Of a stretch of 64,000 nt of DNA, positions 1-10,376 are shown one piece after another. Every line of letters begins with the position of its first letter. The first letter of the stretch is position 1. The notes beneath the pieces are model-generated. The model made no database searches, was not told the DNA's origin, and saw only the letters and a program-made list of their open reading frames with translations. The position numbers and the translations under genes were made by a program. Source of the stretch: Clarkia xantiana subsp. parviflora (Eukaryota > Streptophyta > Magnoliopsida > Myrtales > Onagraceae); contig JAPTYO010000027.1 of assembly GCA_036873135.1 (NCBI GenBank), forward strand, positions 2,786,873 to 2,850,872, in the 5' to 3' direction.

Positions 1-590
1 GTCCAAATCGAAACGTCTCATTTCATCATTTGTCAAAGGCTCGTAATATCTCATCCGATGGGACGCCACAGCTACCTCCACGGGAGCAACAGCCTCCGTG
101 CCATAAACAAGGCCAAACAGAGTCTCCCCAGTTGATCGTTTGGGTGTCGTTCTAACAGCCCAAAGCGTTTTCCAGTTCATTCAGCCATTTGCCCTTCAAG
201 GCATAGACCCTCTTCTTCAGGCCATCCATCACGATTTTGTTGGCTGATTCCACCTGGCCATTAGTCTGAGCATGATGGACAGAGGTTGTCCGATGCTCGA
301 TGTTCAACTCCTCCAGATACTCCTTCACTTGAGCCCCGTTAAACGGGTGGACCATTGTCGCTGATCACCACCTTGGGAATCCCGTATCTGGATACGATAT
401 GAGTTTGGAGAAACTTGACGATCTGGTTCCCCGTCGTCTTCGCCAATGCCTTAGCTTCTATCCATTTCGAAAAATAATCGATAGCCACAAGCAAATATTT
501 ACACTGACCTTGTGCTTGCGGGAGAGGTCCCACCAAGTCGATGCCCCACTGCGCGAAGGGCCAAGCACTCTTGATGGACGTCAGATTAGC
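1..590 (-). pseudogene. pol: Element A integrase core, broken and cut by the window edge
   Basis: Integrase catalytic core, which joins the cDNA copy to host DNA. The three acidic positions are readable: Asp in AIDYFSKWIEAKA (near 480), Asp in VISDNGPP (near 345) and Glu in NGQVESANKI (near 245). A frameshift near 340-355 separates the second Asp from the third, so no single frame carries the triad. The reading continues to position 1 with the conserved stretch after the core ([18 protein letters not shown]). Homologous integrases in B and D show that the missing C-terminal part lies to the left of the window. Confidence 0.88.
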
Positions 591-1461
591 GGCCGGATCG
601 GACCAACGCCGTCGCCTCCTTGCTCATCGTAGGCCAATAATAGCCCAGATTCAACACTTTCCTCATAATGGATCGAGCCCCTTCATGACAAGCCGCGACC
701 CCTTCGTGCACTTCCCTCAAGATTCGACTTGTGTCGGGCTCAGCCACACATTTCAAGTACGGAGTCGAGAACCAGCCCTTCTTGTATAGCTGATTGTCCA
801 GCATCACGTAATTAACCGCGATCCGACGTATCCTGTCAGCTACCACTTCATTATCGGGGACTACCCCCGTAGTCAGGTACGCGACTATCGAGCTCATCCA
901 AGTGGGCTCCTCCTCCGATCCTGCTTTAATAGCACACACCTCCGACGGGTCGGTGGTCGACAAGATCACCTTCTCCAGAAAGTGCACCTTCCGATTTTCC
1001 TCCAGGGGTGCCCCCAAGGCAAATTTGCTCAAGGCATCTTCTTCCATGTTTTCCTCCCTCGGAATCGCCTCGATGTCGAAACTTTTGAAGATCTCCTTCA
1101 AGGCTTGTACCTCATGAAGGTACTTTCTCATCATCGGGCTCATCGCCTCGTATCGCCCTTGGACTTGATTCACGATCAGGCCCACGTCACACTTCACTCT
1201 CAAGTGAGCAACTCCCGTACCTTTGGCAATTTTCAGGCCTGTGATAAGAGCCTCATACTCAGCTTCGTTGTTCGTGGCCCTAAACGTTAAGGCCAAAGCA
1301 TATCGAAAGGGCTTACCCCCGCCTGGTGGTATCAACACAAACCCTGCTCCTGATCCATCTGAACTCGAGGAGCCATCCGTGTACATCTCCCAAGTATTTT
1401 CCTCGTTTGGCTGTTCTGATTGCTCTGCCATCTCTGGTTGTTCTGCTATCGGGACCTCCAT
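586..1461 (-). pseudogene. pol: Element A second RNase H and integrase zinc-binding region
   Basis: The first part (about 1150-1400) reads WEMYTDGSSSSDGSGAGF followed by NNEAEYEALITGL. This is the second, archaeal-type RNase H that marks the Tat lineage; the Asp of TDGS and the Glu of NEAEYEAL are the recognisable catalytic positions. The C-terminal part is the integrase HHCC region with HEGVAACHEGARSIMRK. Compared with B and D, about 37 bases are missing near 595-600, removing the CDACQRYAP stretch and therefore both zinc-binding cysteines, and shifting the frame. The encoded integrase could not fold its zinc domain. Upstream it joins the RNase H fragment at 1510-1716. Confidence 0.88.
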
Positions 1462-1509
1462 GGTTGCCCCCTCTACAGGGCCCGCTTCTTCTAGATCGGG
1501 GGCTGTAGA

Positions 1510-1716
1510 CTATGCTATGAAATCCGCCAATGCCTGGCCCTTAATAGCCGTTCTCGGAGCAAGTTGTATGCGAAACTCACTAAGCTCGACTGCCCATTTC
1601 ACTAATCTCCGCGACGCATCAGGTCGGTTCAAAAAATGCTTCAAAGGCTGATTCGTCAGCACAGTAATCTCATGCGCATGGAAATAAGGCCTCAGCTTCC
1701 GAGCAGTAATAATCAA
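1510..1716 (-). pseudogene. pol: Element A first RNase H, C-terminal fragment
   Basis: Fragment of the first RNase H domain, with the conserved block HAHEITVLTNQPLKHFLNRPDAS and the following KGQALADFIA. It is the continuation of the reverse transcriptase-RNase H frame of 1713-3503. The two are separated by a short deletion near 1735: compared with B and D, about ten bases encoding part of SELNYPAVEK are lost, shifting the frame. The fragment ends in a stop at 1510-1512 where B and D read on through IAEST into the linker before the second RNase H. Confidence 0.85.
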
Positions 1717-3503
1717 CGCAAAGAGATACTTCTCAACGGAGGGATAGACTTGGCAAACGCCTTGCTTACATAATAAATGGGGACTTGATTACCCTCGATA
1801 CCCTTCACTAACATAGAGCGAATGGCAAATTCAGAAACAACCAAGTAAAGATAGAGCGGCTCGCCTGGGACCGGTTTCGCCAACGGCGGGAGGGTGCGAA
1901 GGTGCTGCTTGAGTGCCTGGAACGCCTCTTCACACTTGGCTGTCCACTCAAACTTCTTGTTGGCCCTCAAGACTTCAAAAAATGGCATTGATCGGTCACT
2001 CGCCTTGGACAGGAAGCGATTCATTGCAGCCAGTCGGCCATTCAGCACTTGAACCTCCCGATGGTTTATCGGAGACTGCATCTCCTCGATCGCTCTCAGT
2101 TTCTCGGGGTTCACCTCAATTCCTCTTTGGCTCACCATAAAGCCCAGAAACTTCCCCGAGTGGACTCCGAAGGCGCATTTTGTCGGGTTCAAGCGAACCT
2201 GATGAAGCCTCATCCGCTCAAACGCCGTGGCTAGGTTGTGCACATGATCCTCAGCTTGTCGGGACTTCACCAGCATATCATCCACATAAGCCTCCATGGT
2301 CTTCCCTAGCATATCTCCGAACAGCTTATTCACCATCCGCTGGTAGGTTGCCCCGGCATTGATCAGTCCGAAAGGCATGACATCGTAGTGGTAGATATCG
2401 CTATCAGCATAAAAGGCAGTGTGGGGAGCATCCTCCCTAGCCATCTTGATCTGGTTATAGCCCGAGTACGCATCCATGAAGCTCAACAACTCATGTCCCG
2501 ACGTGGCATCCACCAGCTGGTCGATTCTCGGGAGCGGGTAACAGTCCTTCGGGCAAGCCTTATTCAGGTCGCGGAAATCAACACACATCCGCCATTTCGC
2601 ATTGCTCTTCTTCACCAGCACCGGGTTAGCAACCCAGGTCTGGAATCGGAGCTCCTTGATAAACCCAGCATCGAGCAACCTGCCCACCTCCTGCTGGATC
2701 GCAATCCTCTTGTCTGCGCCCATCGGACGCCTTTTATGTGCGATAGGCTTGATCGCGGGATCAATCTTCAACTCATGTACGATTATATCGGGGCTGATTC
2801 CTGGCATGTCACTCGGATACCGGGCAAACAGCTCCTTGAACTCCTTCAGTAGATCGATCAATTCTTGGACTGTCTCCTCGGTCAGAGCAGACCCGATTTT
2901 CACCTTCCTCTGAGGCCCGTCAATCTCGACCTCCTTCAAGTCCTCCACGGGGGCGGGACGCCCAAACTCCTCTCTAGGATCAGCATCTGTCTGGAGGACA
3001 GTCATAGCCTCTCGTCTTTTCCTTCTGGTGGCGTTAACATAACATTTCCTGGAAGCCACCTGGTCACCCTTGACCTCGCCGACTCCATGGTCAGTCGGGA
3101 ACTTCATCTTCTGGTGCACAGTCGAGGCAACCGCCATCAGGGGGTTGATGGTAGTTCTCCCTATAATCGCGTTGTAAGTCCCCGCGGACTCAACTACCAC
3201 AAACTCCACGTTCCTCCTCTCCGATTTCCACCCGCTACCAAATTCCACTGGTATGGTGATCACTCCTAGAGGATAGGAGCTAAGGCCAGAGAATCCGACC
3301 ATCGGGAAGTTCGCCTCCTTCAGGTCCTTCTTCGTTTTCCCCATGGCCTCCAGCGCATCCATGAACAGAATATCAGAGGAGCTCCCTCCATCTATCAGAA
3401 TCCGCTTAATCTCGTATCCATCTACATCCAAGGTCACGACCAAAGCGTCATCGTGTGGAGTCTCCACGCCTACGAGATCCTCCGACGAAAAGGAGATCAC
3501 CAT
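1713..3503 (-). pseudogene. pol: Element A protease, reverse transcriptase and start of RNase H
   Basis: Open over 596 codons. The protease carries ILIDGGSSSDILF (near 3370-3400), the aspartic protease active site in the DGGSS form usual for this lineage. The reverse transcriptase spans roughly 2850-2050, with WRMCVDFRDLNKACPKD, LLSFMDAYSGYNQIKM, MPFGLINAGATYQRM and the catalytic box AYVDDMLVKS intact. RNase H begins at about 1990 and runs into the frameshift near 1735. The start given is simply the first Met of the frame; in the living element this region would be read from gag as a polyprotein. The frame is cut off from gag by a stop near 3521. Confidence 0.9.
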
Positions 3504-3518
3504 CTCTTCCTTCAGGGT

Positions 3519-4691
3519 CTAGGATCGAGACCTCTTACCCAGCACCACAGCAGCGGGAATTCTAGAGGCATAAACTTCCCGAGAGGACGAGGTATATCCT
3601 CCCGCAGCAAATCCTTCGTGAATCACATTGATGATGCCCCGTTTCTCCTTACGGGCACCAGAAGACTCCGGGTCAGACCTCTTCTTCTTTGGGGACCGAT
3701 CGCGGGATCGGGAGCGGGACCGTGATCGGGATCGAGAACGGGATCGACACCGCTTTTCCCCGACAAACTCCTTAAGCTTCCCCCTCTGGATCAGCTTTTC
3801 GATCTCCTTCTTCAGCTCCCGACAATGGTTAGTGTCGTGACCGTTTGCGCGGTGAAATCGACAGTAACGATCGCTGCGGGATCCCAAAAATTCTCCTTCC
3901 TTCTTCGGGGGGTACCTGGAGATACCCTGTCGTTCCATGACTGCTACCACCTCCGCCATAGAGCTGTTGAGAGGAATGTCATGATCCTCCCGCCTGTCCT
4001 TCATCGAGGAACGCCTATCATCCCTTCGATCAGAGCGGCCTCGACTCCGACTGCTCTCGGATTTATCCTTGGACTTACGATCGTCCAAGGGTTTGACCAA
4101 CTGCTTTCCCTTATTCGACTTCGGGGGCTCAAGCTCTCCAGCGGCTATCTTCGACTCCTGGACATCGATTTGACGCTTCATTCTCTTCTGCAATGCCACC
4201 ATATTCCACACAGCCTTCTCAGCCACGCTGTGCATTAAGTCGGAACCGTAGTGGGCTGTTAGGTTCCGAATGAAGGTACGGATGGTCTCACCCTCCGAAA
4301 TCTCCTAGTCAATCTCCGCCACACTGGCAGTGTATCGCTGGTAATAGTGTGCCAGCGACTCATCGTGCCTCTGCACCACCTGGGCCATGGACTTCACACT
4401 CTTCAACAGACGTTGGCGACCCTGGTACTGCTGGATAAAGCGATCGTGCATATCAGCCCAGCAAGTGATGCGCCCTGGGGGCAGACTGAAGAACCAGGTC
4501 AAGGCTCTCTCACCAAGTGTGTTCGGGAACAATGTACACACTATATCTTCATTCGGGGCTCTGCCCAGGCACGCCATAAGATGCTTATGGACATGACGAA
4601 CCGGATCTCCCTCGCCATCATACTCCTTAATCGTGGGGATACCCAGCCCTGGCGGGGCAAGGGTATCTATTAGTCGGGGAATGAAGGGATG
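3519..4691 (-). pseudogene. gag: Element A gag, middle and C-terminal parts
   Basis: Gag forms the particle that packages element RNA. The middle part (4691-4305) holds the capsid-like block: THPFIPRLIDTLAPPGLGIP, LGERALTWFFSLPPG, MHDRFIQQYQGRQRLL. It ends in a stop at 4305 where relatives read EIDEEISEGE, a change from Glu to a stop. The C-terminal part (4235-3519) carries the nucleic-acid knuckle YCRFHRANGHDTNHC (pattern Cx2Hx4Hx4C, near 3830-3860). A strongly RS-repeated tail (about 3700-3760) follows, then a short linker to protease. The N-terminal third is displaced to 15538-16102 by the insertion of element B. Confidence 0.9.
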
Positions 4692-4696
4692 GGTGG

Positions 4697-5408
4697 TGAT
4701 GGGTTCCGCTATGGCCGTTAGGCCCTTTAACGGCGCGGAAACGGCGAACAGGCCCACTGGGCCCTCAATGGAGGTCAAGATGACCCAGGCAAAGGGTCCC
4801 GACGGAGGGAGTCCCGATGATGAAAGGTCCCGACAGAGTCGGTCCCGATAGGTGAGCTGGAGGCTCCCGATGAGATGCCTTTAAGTAGGCCCCGATGATG
4901 AATCCCTGAGAATGATCGGCCCCGTCACGATGACGAGGGGCCCCGAGCTGTGACACAACGAGATAACTCTGGAGTCCCCGATGTTAGTCGGGACTTGTTA
5001 TCAGAGGATGAGGCCAAGATACGCGGGGCGTGGCCGAGATACGCGTAGCTAAGATACGCGGAGCGTGGCCTAGATACGCGGGGCGTGGCCGAGATAAGCG
5101 AGATCGTGGCCTAGATAGGCGGGATCGTGCCCGAGATACGCGGAACACGGGCTAACCACCCCAACGGTTCACCAGGTAACTGAGGTACCTCTCCGCCTAT
5201 AAAAGGGCAGAGGTAACCTCAGAGCACACTACGTTTTGATATACGATACTTGAGATTACTGCTTGCCAGTCCATACGAGATACTCATTTAAGCATCGGAG
5301 AGGGATTCTTGGTCACCGCCCGGTCTATCCCCTCTTGCAGGATTACGTGGAGCGAAGGAGCTAGGATCGTCGTCAAAGATCGTGCCGGAGTTCTACAGTG
5401 ATCCAACA
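4697..5408 (+). repeat. 5' LTR of element B (712 bp)
   Basis: Starts TGATGGGTTCCG and ends GATCCAACA (TG...CA). U3 has many GTCCCGA / TCGGGAC motifs (4797-4850, 4975-4995) and a run of about 20-bp units of the type GATACGCGGGGCGTGGCCGA (5020-5140). A TATA box follows at 5198-5204. The same layout recurs in the LTRs of A, C and D. Confidence 0.95.
5198..5204 (+). promoter_or_regulatory. TATA box of the element B 5' LTR
   Basis: TATAAAA within CCGCCTATAAAAGGGCAG, located 211 bp before the LTR end, with the same context in every LTR of the family (for example 15322-15328 in plus orientation; 16346-16352, 18800-18806 and 34778-34785 in minus orientation). It is the expected start point for genomic RNA. 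Confidence 0.75.
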
Positions 5409-5426
5409 TTGGCGCCGTCTGTGGGA
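5409..5426 (+). other. Primer binding site of element B
   Basis: TTGGCGCCGTCTGTGGGA follows directly after the LTR terminal CA. Starting with TTGG it would pair with the 3' CCA end of a host tRNA. From general knowledge of Tat/Ogre elements the primer is probably tRNA-Arg; I could not check this against a tRNA set. Confidence 0.85.
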
Positions 5427-5444
5427 ACGTAACAAAAAGCTGAT

Positions 5445-6755
5445 ATGCCTTCTACTCGTTCAATGGCGGCTGGCAAGCAAAGAAGACAAGGACAATCTGG
5501 TGGTTCCCGTCATCCTGCTGCGACGACTTTGAATTCACCACCGGAACGTGAGGACCGGAATCTTCCCGCTGCTGAGGCCTCCCAGACTGGGGGGCATAAT
5601 GAAGGTCCCGAAGATGCTGCTGCTCAACACCAGGGGAATAGGGAGCAGGAGGCTCCTCCAGCTGCGAACCTGACGAGGGCTGTGGCGGAAGCCATGCCGA
5701 TGTTTTTGGCAGCCGTGAAGGCTCTCTTAGATCGGAGAGAGGCTGCGAGGAGGCAAGAGGAGATGCCTCCACTAGAAGAGGAAGCGCCCCCACCAGCAGA
5801 GGTTCAGAACGTGCGGGAGGCTCAGCCCCGAAGCCAGGGCAGGAGTAGGGAGCCCATTCAGCCAGAGCGATTCGTGGTCGACGGGCCAGGACCAGTGCAG
5901 CACAGGACCATTCCCCTTAATGGTCCCATCACCCCCGATCAGGTGGTGAAGATCGTGAACATCTGCATGGGAGAGCAGAAGTCGCTGGTGTCGGAGCTGA
6001 GGGATCGATCCACCCATCCCTTCGTTCCCCGACTCATAGACACCCTCGCCCCGCCAGGGCTGGGTATCCCCACGATTAAGGAGTATGATGGTGAGGGAGA
6101 TCCGGTCCGTCATGTCCAGAAGCACCTCATGGCGTGTCTTGGCAGAGCCCCGAATGAAGTTATTATGTGTACGTTGTTCCCGAACACACTGGGCGAGAGA
6201 GCCCTAACCTTGTTCTTCAGTCTGCCCCCAGGCTGTATCACTTGCTGGGCTGATATGCACGACCGCTTCATTTAGCAGTACCAGGGTCGCAGACGTCTGC
6301 TGAAGAGTGTAAGGTCCCTGACCCAGGTGGTACATAGGCCCGACGAGTCGCTGGCGCACTATTACCAGCGGTACACTGCCAGCGTGGCGGAGATTGATGA
6401 GGAGATTTCGGAGGGTGAAACCATCCGTACCTTCATTCGGAACCTAACAGCCCCCTACGGTTCCGACTTAATGCACAGCGTGGGTGAGAAGGCTGTGTGG
6501 AATATGGAGGCACTACAGAAGAGGCTGAAGCGGCAAATCAATGTCCAGGAATCGAAGATAGCCGCTGGAGAGCTCGAGCCCCCGCAGTCGAATAAGCGAA
6601 AGCATTCGATCAAACCCTTAGACGAGCGCAAGTCAAAGGATAAAGCCGAGGGCAGTCAGGGTCGAGGTCGCTCCGATCGGAGGGATGATAGGCGTTCCTC
6701 GACAGGCGGGAGGATCATGACATTCCTCTCAACAGCTCTATGGCGGAGGTGTTGA
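5445..6755 (+). pseudogene. gag: Element B gag, N-terminal and capsid parts
   Basis: Starts with MPSTRSMAAGKQRRQG, the conserved family start, 37 bp after the LTR. A low-complexity N-terminal region is followed by the capsid-like block (THPFVPRLIDTLAPPGLG, LGERALT.FFSLPPG, then DESLAHYYQRYTASVAEIDEE and TIRTFIRNLTAPYGS). An in-frame TAG at 6273-6275 replaces the first Gln of the QQYQGR motif seen in D (CAG to TAG). The frame resumes at about 6276-6755, where a frameshift near 6700-6745 passes to the next frame, which carries the zinc knuckle (from 6740). Gag and pol were therefore probably one long frame before decay. Confidence 0.92.
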
Positions 6756-8581
6756 CGGTCGTGGAGCGACAGGGTATCTCTAGGTACCCCCCAAAGAAGG
6801 AAGGAGAGTTTTTGGGATCCCGCACCGACCGCTACTGTCGATTCCATCGCGCGAATGGCCACGACACCAATAATTGTCGGGAGCTGAAGAAGGAGATCGG
6901 AAAGCTGATCCAGAAGGGGAAGCTTAAGGAGTTTGTCGGGGAGAAGCGGTGTCGATCCCGTTCTCGATCCAGATCACGGTCCTGTTCCCGATCCCGCGAT
7001 CGGTCCCCAAAGAAGAAGAGGTCCGACCCGGTGTCTTCCGGTGCCCGTAAGGAGATGCGGGGCACTATCAATGTGATTCACGGAGGATTTGCCGCGGGGG
7101 GTGATATCTCGTCCTCCCGGGAGGTTTATGCCTCTAGAACTCTTGCTACTGTGGTGCTGGGTAAGAGGTCCCAATCTTGGACCCTAAAGGAAGAGATGGT
7201 GATCTCCTTTTTGTCGGAGGATCTCGTAGGCATGGAGACTCCGCACGATTACGCTCTGGTCCTGACCTTGGATGTGGATGTGTACGAGATGAAGCGGATT
7301 CTGATCGATGGAGGGAGCTCCTCCGATATCCTGTTCATGGATGCGTTGGAGGCCATGGGGAAAACAAAGAAGGACCTAAAGGAGGCGAACTTCCCGATGG
7401 TCGGATTCTCTGGCTCTACCTCCTATCCGCTAGGAGTGATCACCTTACCAGTGGAGTTTGGTAGCGGGTGGAAATCAGAGAGGAGGAACGTGGAGTCTGT
7501 GGTAGTTGAGTCCGCGGGGACTTACAACGCGATCATCGGGAGAACTACCATCAACCCCCTGATGGCAGTTGCCTCGACTGTACACCAGAAGATGAAGTTC
7601 CCGACCGACCATGGAGTCAGAGAGGTCAAGGGCGACCAGGTGGCTTCCAGAAAATGTTATGTTAACGCAACCCGGAGGAGAAGACGGGAGGCTATGACCG
7701 TCCTCCAGACAGATACTGATCCCAGAGAAGAGTTGGGGCGTCCCGCCCCCGTGGAGGATCTGAAGGAAGTCGAGATTGATGGGCCTCAGAGGAAGGTGAA
7801 AATCGGGTCTGCTCTGACCGAGGAGACGGCCCGAAAGTTGATCGATCTACTGAAAGAGTTCAAGGAGTTGTTTGCCTGGTCTCCGAGTGACATGCCAGGA
7901 ATCAGCCCTGACGTGATCGTGCATGAGTTGAAGATTGATCCCGCGATCAAGCCTATCGCACAGAAAAGGTGTTCGATGGGCACAGACAAGAAGATTGCAA
8001 TCCAGCAGGAGGTGGGCAGGTTGCTCGATGCAGGGTTTATCAAGGAGCTCCGATTCCAGACTTGGGTTGCTAACCCGGTGCTGGTAAGGAAGAGCAATGG
8101 GAAGTGGCAGATGTGTGTTGATTTCCGCGACCTGAATAAAGCTTGCCCGAAGGACTGTTACCCGCTCCCGAGAATCGACCAGCTGGTGGATGCCACGTTG
8201 GGACATGAGCTGTTGAGCTTCATGGATGCATACTCGGGCTATGACCAGATCAAGATGGCTAAGGAAGATGCTCCTCACACAGCATTTTATGCAGACAGTG
8301 ACATCTATCACTACGATGTCATGCCTTTCGGGTTGATCAATGCCGGGGCAACCTACCAGCGGATGGTGAACAAGCTGCTCGGAGATATGCTGGGGAAAAC
8401 CATGGAGGCCTACGTGGACAATATGCTGGTGAAGTCCCGACAAGCTGAGGATCATATGCACAACCTAGCCACGGCGTTTGAGCGTATGAGGCTTCATCAG
8501 GTTCTTGAACCCGACAAAATGCGCCTTCGGGGTCCACTCAGGGAAGTTTCTAGGCTTTATGGTGAGTCAGAGAGGAATTGA
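6740..8581 (+). pseudogene. pol: Element B gag C-terminus, protease and reverse transcriptase
   Basis: One frame of 613 codons. It holds the gag knuckle YCRFHRANGHDTNNC (about 6833-6875), the RS-rich tail (6949-7010), the protease motif ILIDGGSSSDILF (near 7300) and reverse transcriptase (about 7850-8500) with MCVDFRDLNKACPKD and MPFGLINAGATYQRM. The catalytic box reads YVDN, not YVDD (near 8411-8422): the second metal-binding Asp is Asn, which should abolish polymerase activity. The frame shifts near 8505 (HQVLEPDKM where relatives have HQVRLNPTKC) into the 8505-9494 frame. A, D and H keep YVDD, so this is damage specific to B. Confidence 0.92.
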
Positions 8582-9494
8582 GGTGAACCCCGAGAAGCTG
8601 AGAGCGATTGAGGAGATGCAGTCTCCGATAAACCATCGGGAGGTGCAAGTACTGAATGGCCGACTGGCCGCAATGAATCGCTTCCTGTCCAAGGCAAGTG
8701 ACCGGTCAATGCCATTTTTTGAAGTTATGAGGGCCAACAAGAAGTTCGAATGGACCACCAAGTATGAGGAAGCGTTCCAGGAACTCAAGCAGCACCTTCG
8801 CACCCTCCCGCCGTGGGCGAAGCCGGTTTCAGGCGAGCCGCTCTACCTTTATTTGGCTGTTTCTGAATTTGCCACTAGCTCTGTGTTAGTGAAGGTTGTC
8901 GAGGGTAATCAAGTCCCCGTCTATTACGTAAGCAAGGCGTTTGCCAAGTCTGAATTGAATTATCCTGCCGTTGAGAAGTATCTCTTTGTGTTGATTATAA
9001 CTGCTCGGAAGCTGAGGCCTTATTTCCATGCACACGAGATTACTGTGTTGACGAACCAGCCTCTGAAGCATTTTTTGAACCGACCGGATGCGTCGGGGAG
9101 ATTAGTAAAATGGGAAGTCGGGCTTAGTGAGTTTCGCATACACTTTGCTCCGAGAACGGCTATTAAGGGCCAAGCATTGGCGGATTTAATAGTAGAGTCT
9201 ACAGCCCCCGATCTGGAAGAAACGGGCCCTGTAGAGGGGGCAACCACGGAGGTCCCGATGGCAGAACAACCAGAGATGGCAGAGCAATCAGAACAACCAA
9301 ACGAGGAAAATACCTGGGAGATGTACACGGATGGCTCCTCGAGTTCAGATGGATCAGGAGCAGGATTTGTATTAATACCACCAGGCGGAGGTGAGCCGCT
9401 TCGATATGCCTTGGCCTTAACGTTTAGGGCCACGAACAACGAAGCTGAGTACGAGGCTCTTATCACGGGCCTGAAAATTGCCAAAGCTACATGA
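8505..9494 (+). pseudogene. pol: Element B RNase H and second RNase H
   Basis: Carries the RT thumb region (KCAFGVHSGKFLGFMVS), then RNase H 1 (about 8800-9190) with YYVSKAFAKSELNYPAVEK and the TNQPLKHFL block. An acidic linker follows, then the second RNase H, WEMYTDGSSSSDGSGAGF with NNEAEYEALITGLKIAK. A TGA at 9492-9494 stops the frame inside the second RNase H, where relatives read GTGVAHLRVKCD. The reading continues in the same frame from 9504. The pair of RNase H domains is diagnostic for the Tat lineage; D has the same arrangement. Confidence 0.9.
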
Positions 9495-9503
9495 GTTGCT
9501 CAC

Positions 9504-10376
9504 TTGAGAGTGAAGTGTGACGTGGCCTTGATTGTGAACCAGGTTCAAGGGCGATACGAGGCAAAGAGCCCGATAATGAAGAAGTACCTGCACGAGGTGC
9601 AGGCTTTGAAGGAGAGCTTTAAAAGCTTCGACATCGAGGCGATCCCGAGGGAAGAAAACGTGGAGGCAGATGCCTTGAGTAAATTTGCCCTAGGGGCACC
9701 CTTGGAGGAAAATCGGAAGGTGCACTTCTTGGAGAAGGTGATCTTGTCGACCACCGACCCAACACAGGTGTGTGCTATTGAAGCAGGATCGGAGGAAGAG
9801 CCCACTTGGATGACCCCGATAGTCGCGTACCTGACTACGGGGGCAGTCCCCGATGATAAAGTAGTAGCTGACAGGATACGTCGGATCGCGGCTAATTACG
9901 TGATGTTGGACAATCAGCTATACAAGAAGGGCTGGTTCTCGACTGCGTACTTGAAGTGTGTGCCTGAACCCGACGCAAGTCGAATCCTGAGGGAGGTACA
10001 CGAAGGGGTCGTGGCTTGTCACGAAGGAGCCCGATCAATTATGAGGAAGGTGCTGAACTTGGGCTATTATTGGCCTACAATGAGCAAGGAGGCGACGGCG
10101 TTGGTCCGATCCTGTGATGCGTGCCAGAGGTACGCCCCGAGTATCGTGCCTCCGGCTGCTAATCTGATGTCCATCAAGAGCGCTTGGCCCTTCGCGCAGT
10201 GGGGCATTGACTTGGTGGGACCTCTTCCGCAAGCACAAGGTCAGTGTAAGTATTTTTCTTGTAGCTATCGATTATTTTTCGAAATGGATAGAAGCAAAGG
10301 CGTTGGCCAGGACGACGGGGAACCAGATCGTCAAGTTTCTCCAGACTCATATTGTATCCAGATATGGGATTCCTAA
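9504..10376 (+). pseudogene. pol: Element B end of second RNase H and integrase N-terminus
   Basis: Continues the second RNase H (IPREENVEADALSKFALG, the last conserved block) into the integrase zinc domain. Here the HHCC ligands are complete: His in REVHEGV, His in ACHEGAR and the two Cys of SCDACQRYAP. It ends in the start of the core (WGIDLVGPLPQAQGQCKY). A frameshift near 10250 ends the useful frame just before the first catalytic Asp, and the core continues in the frame of 10207-10965. Confidence 0.9.

Larger units (their letters stand above)
1..4696 (-). mobile_element. Tat-type Ty3/gypsy element A, left part (pol and most of gag)
   Basis: Minus-strand gag-pol of the A-E family. The window edge cuts it inside the integrase, so its 3' part and 3' LTR lie outside. 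Element B is inserted in the gag gene: the sequence stops at 4696 and resumes at 15533, with the five bases GGTGG (4692-4696 and 15533-15537) duplicated on both sides. The right part, with the gag start, primer site and 5' LTR, is at 15533-16858. A itself lies inside the gag region of element C. Confidence 0.93.

Noticed and set aside
3825..4238. Long open frames on the plus strand opposite gag and RT of element A, and similar ones opposite D and E
   Set aside because: Shadows of conserved coding sequence on the other strand; same pattern in every copy and no domain.
5409..5426. tRNA gene at the primer sites
   Set aside because: Only the short complement of a tRNA 3' end is present; no cloverleaf or promoter boxes.
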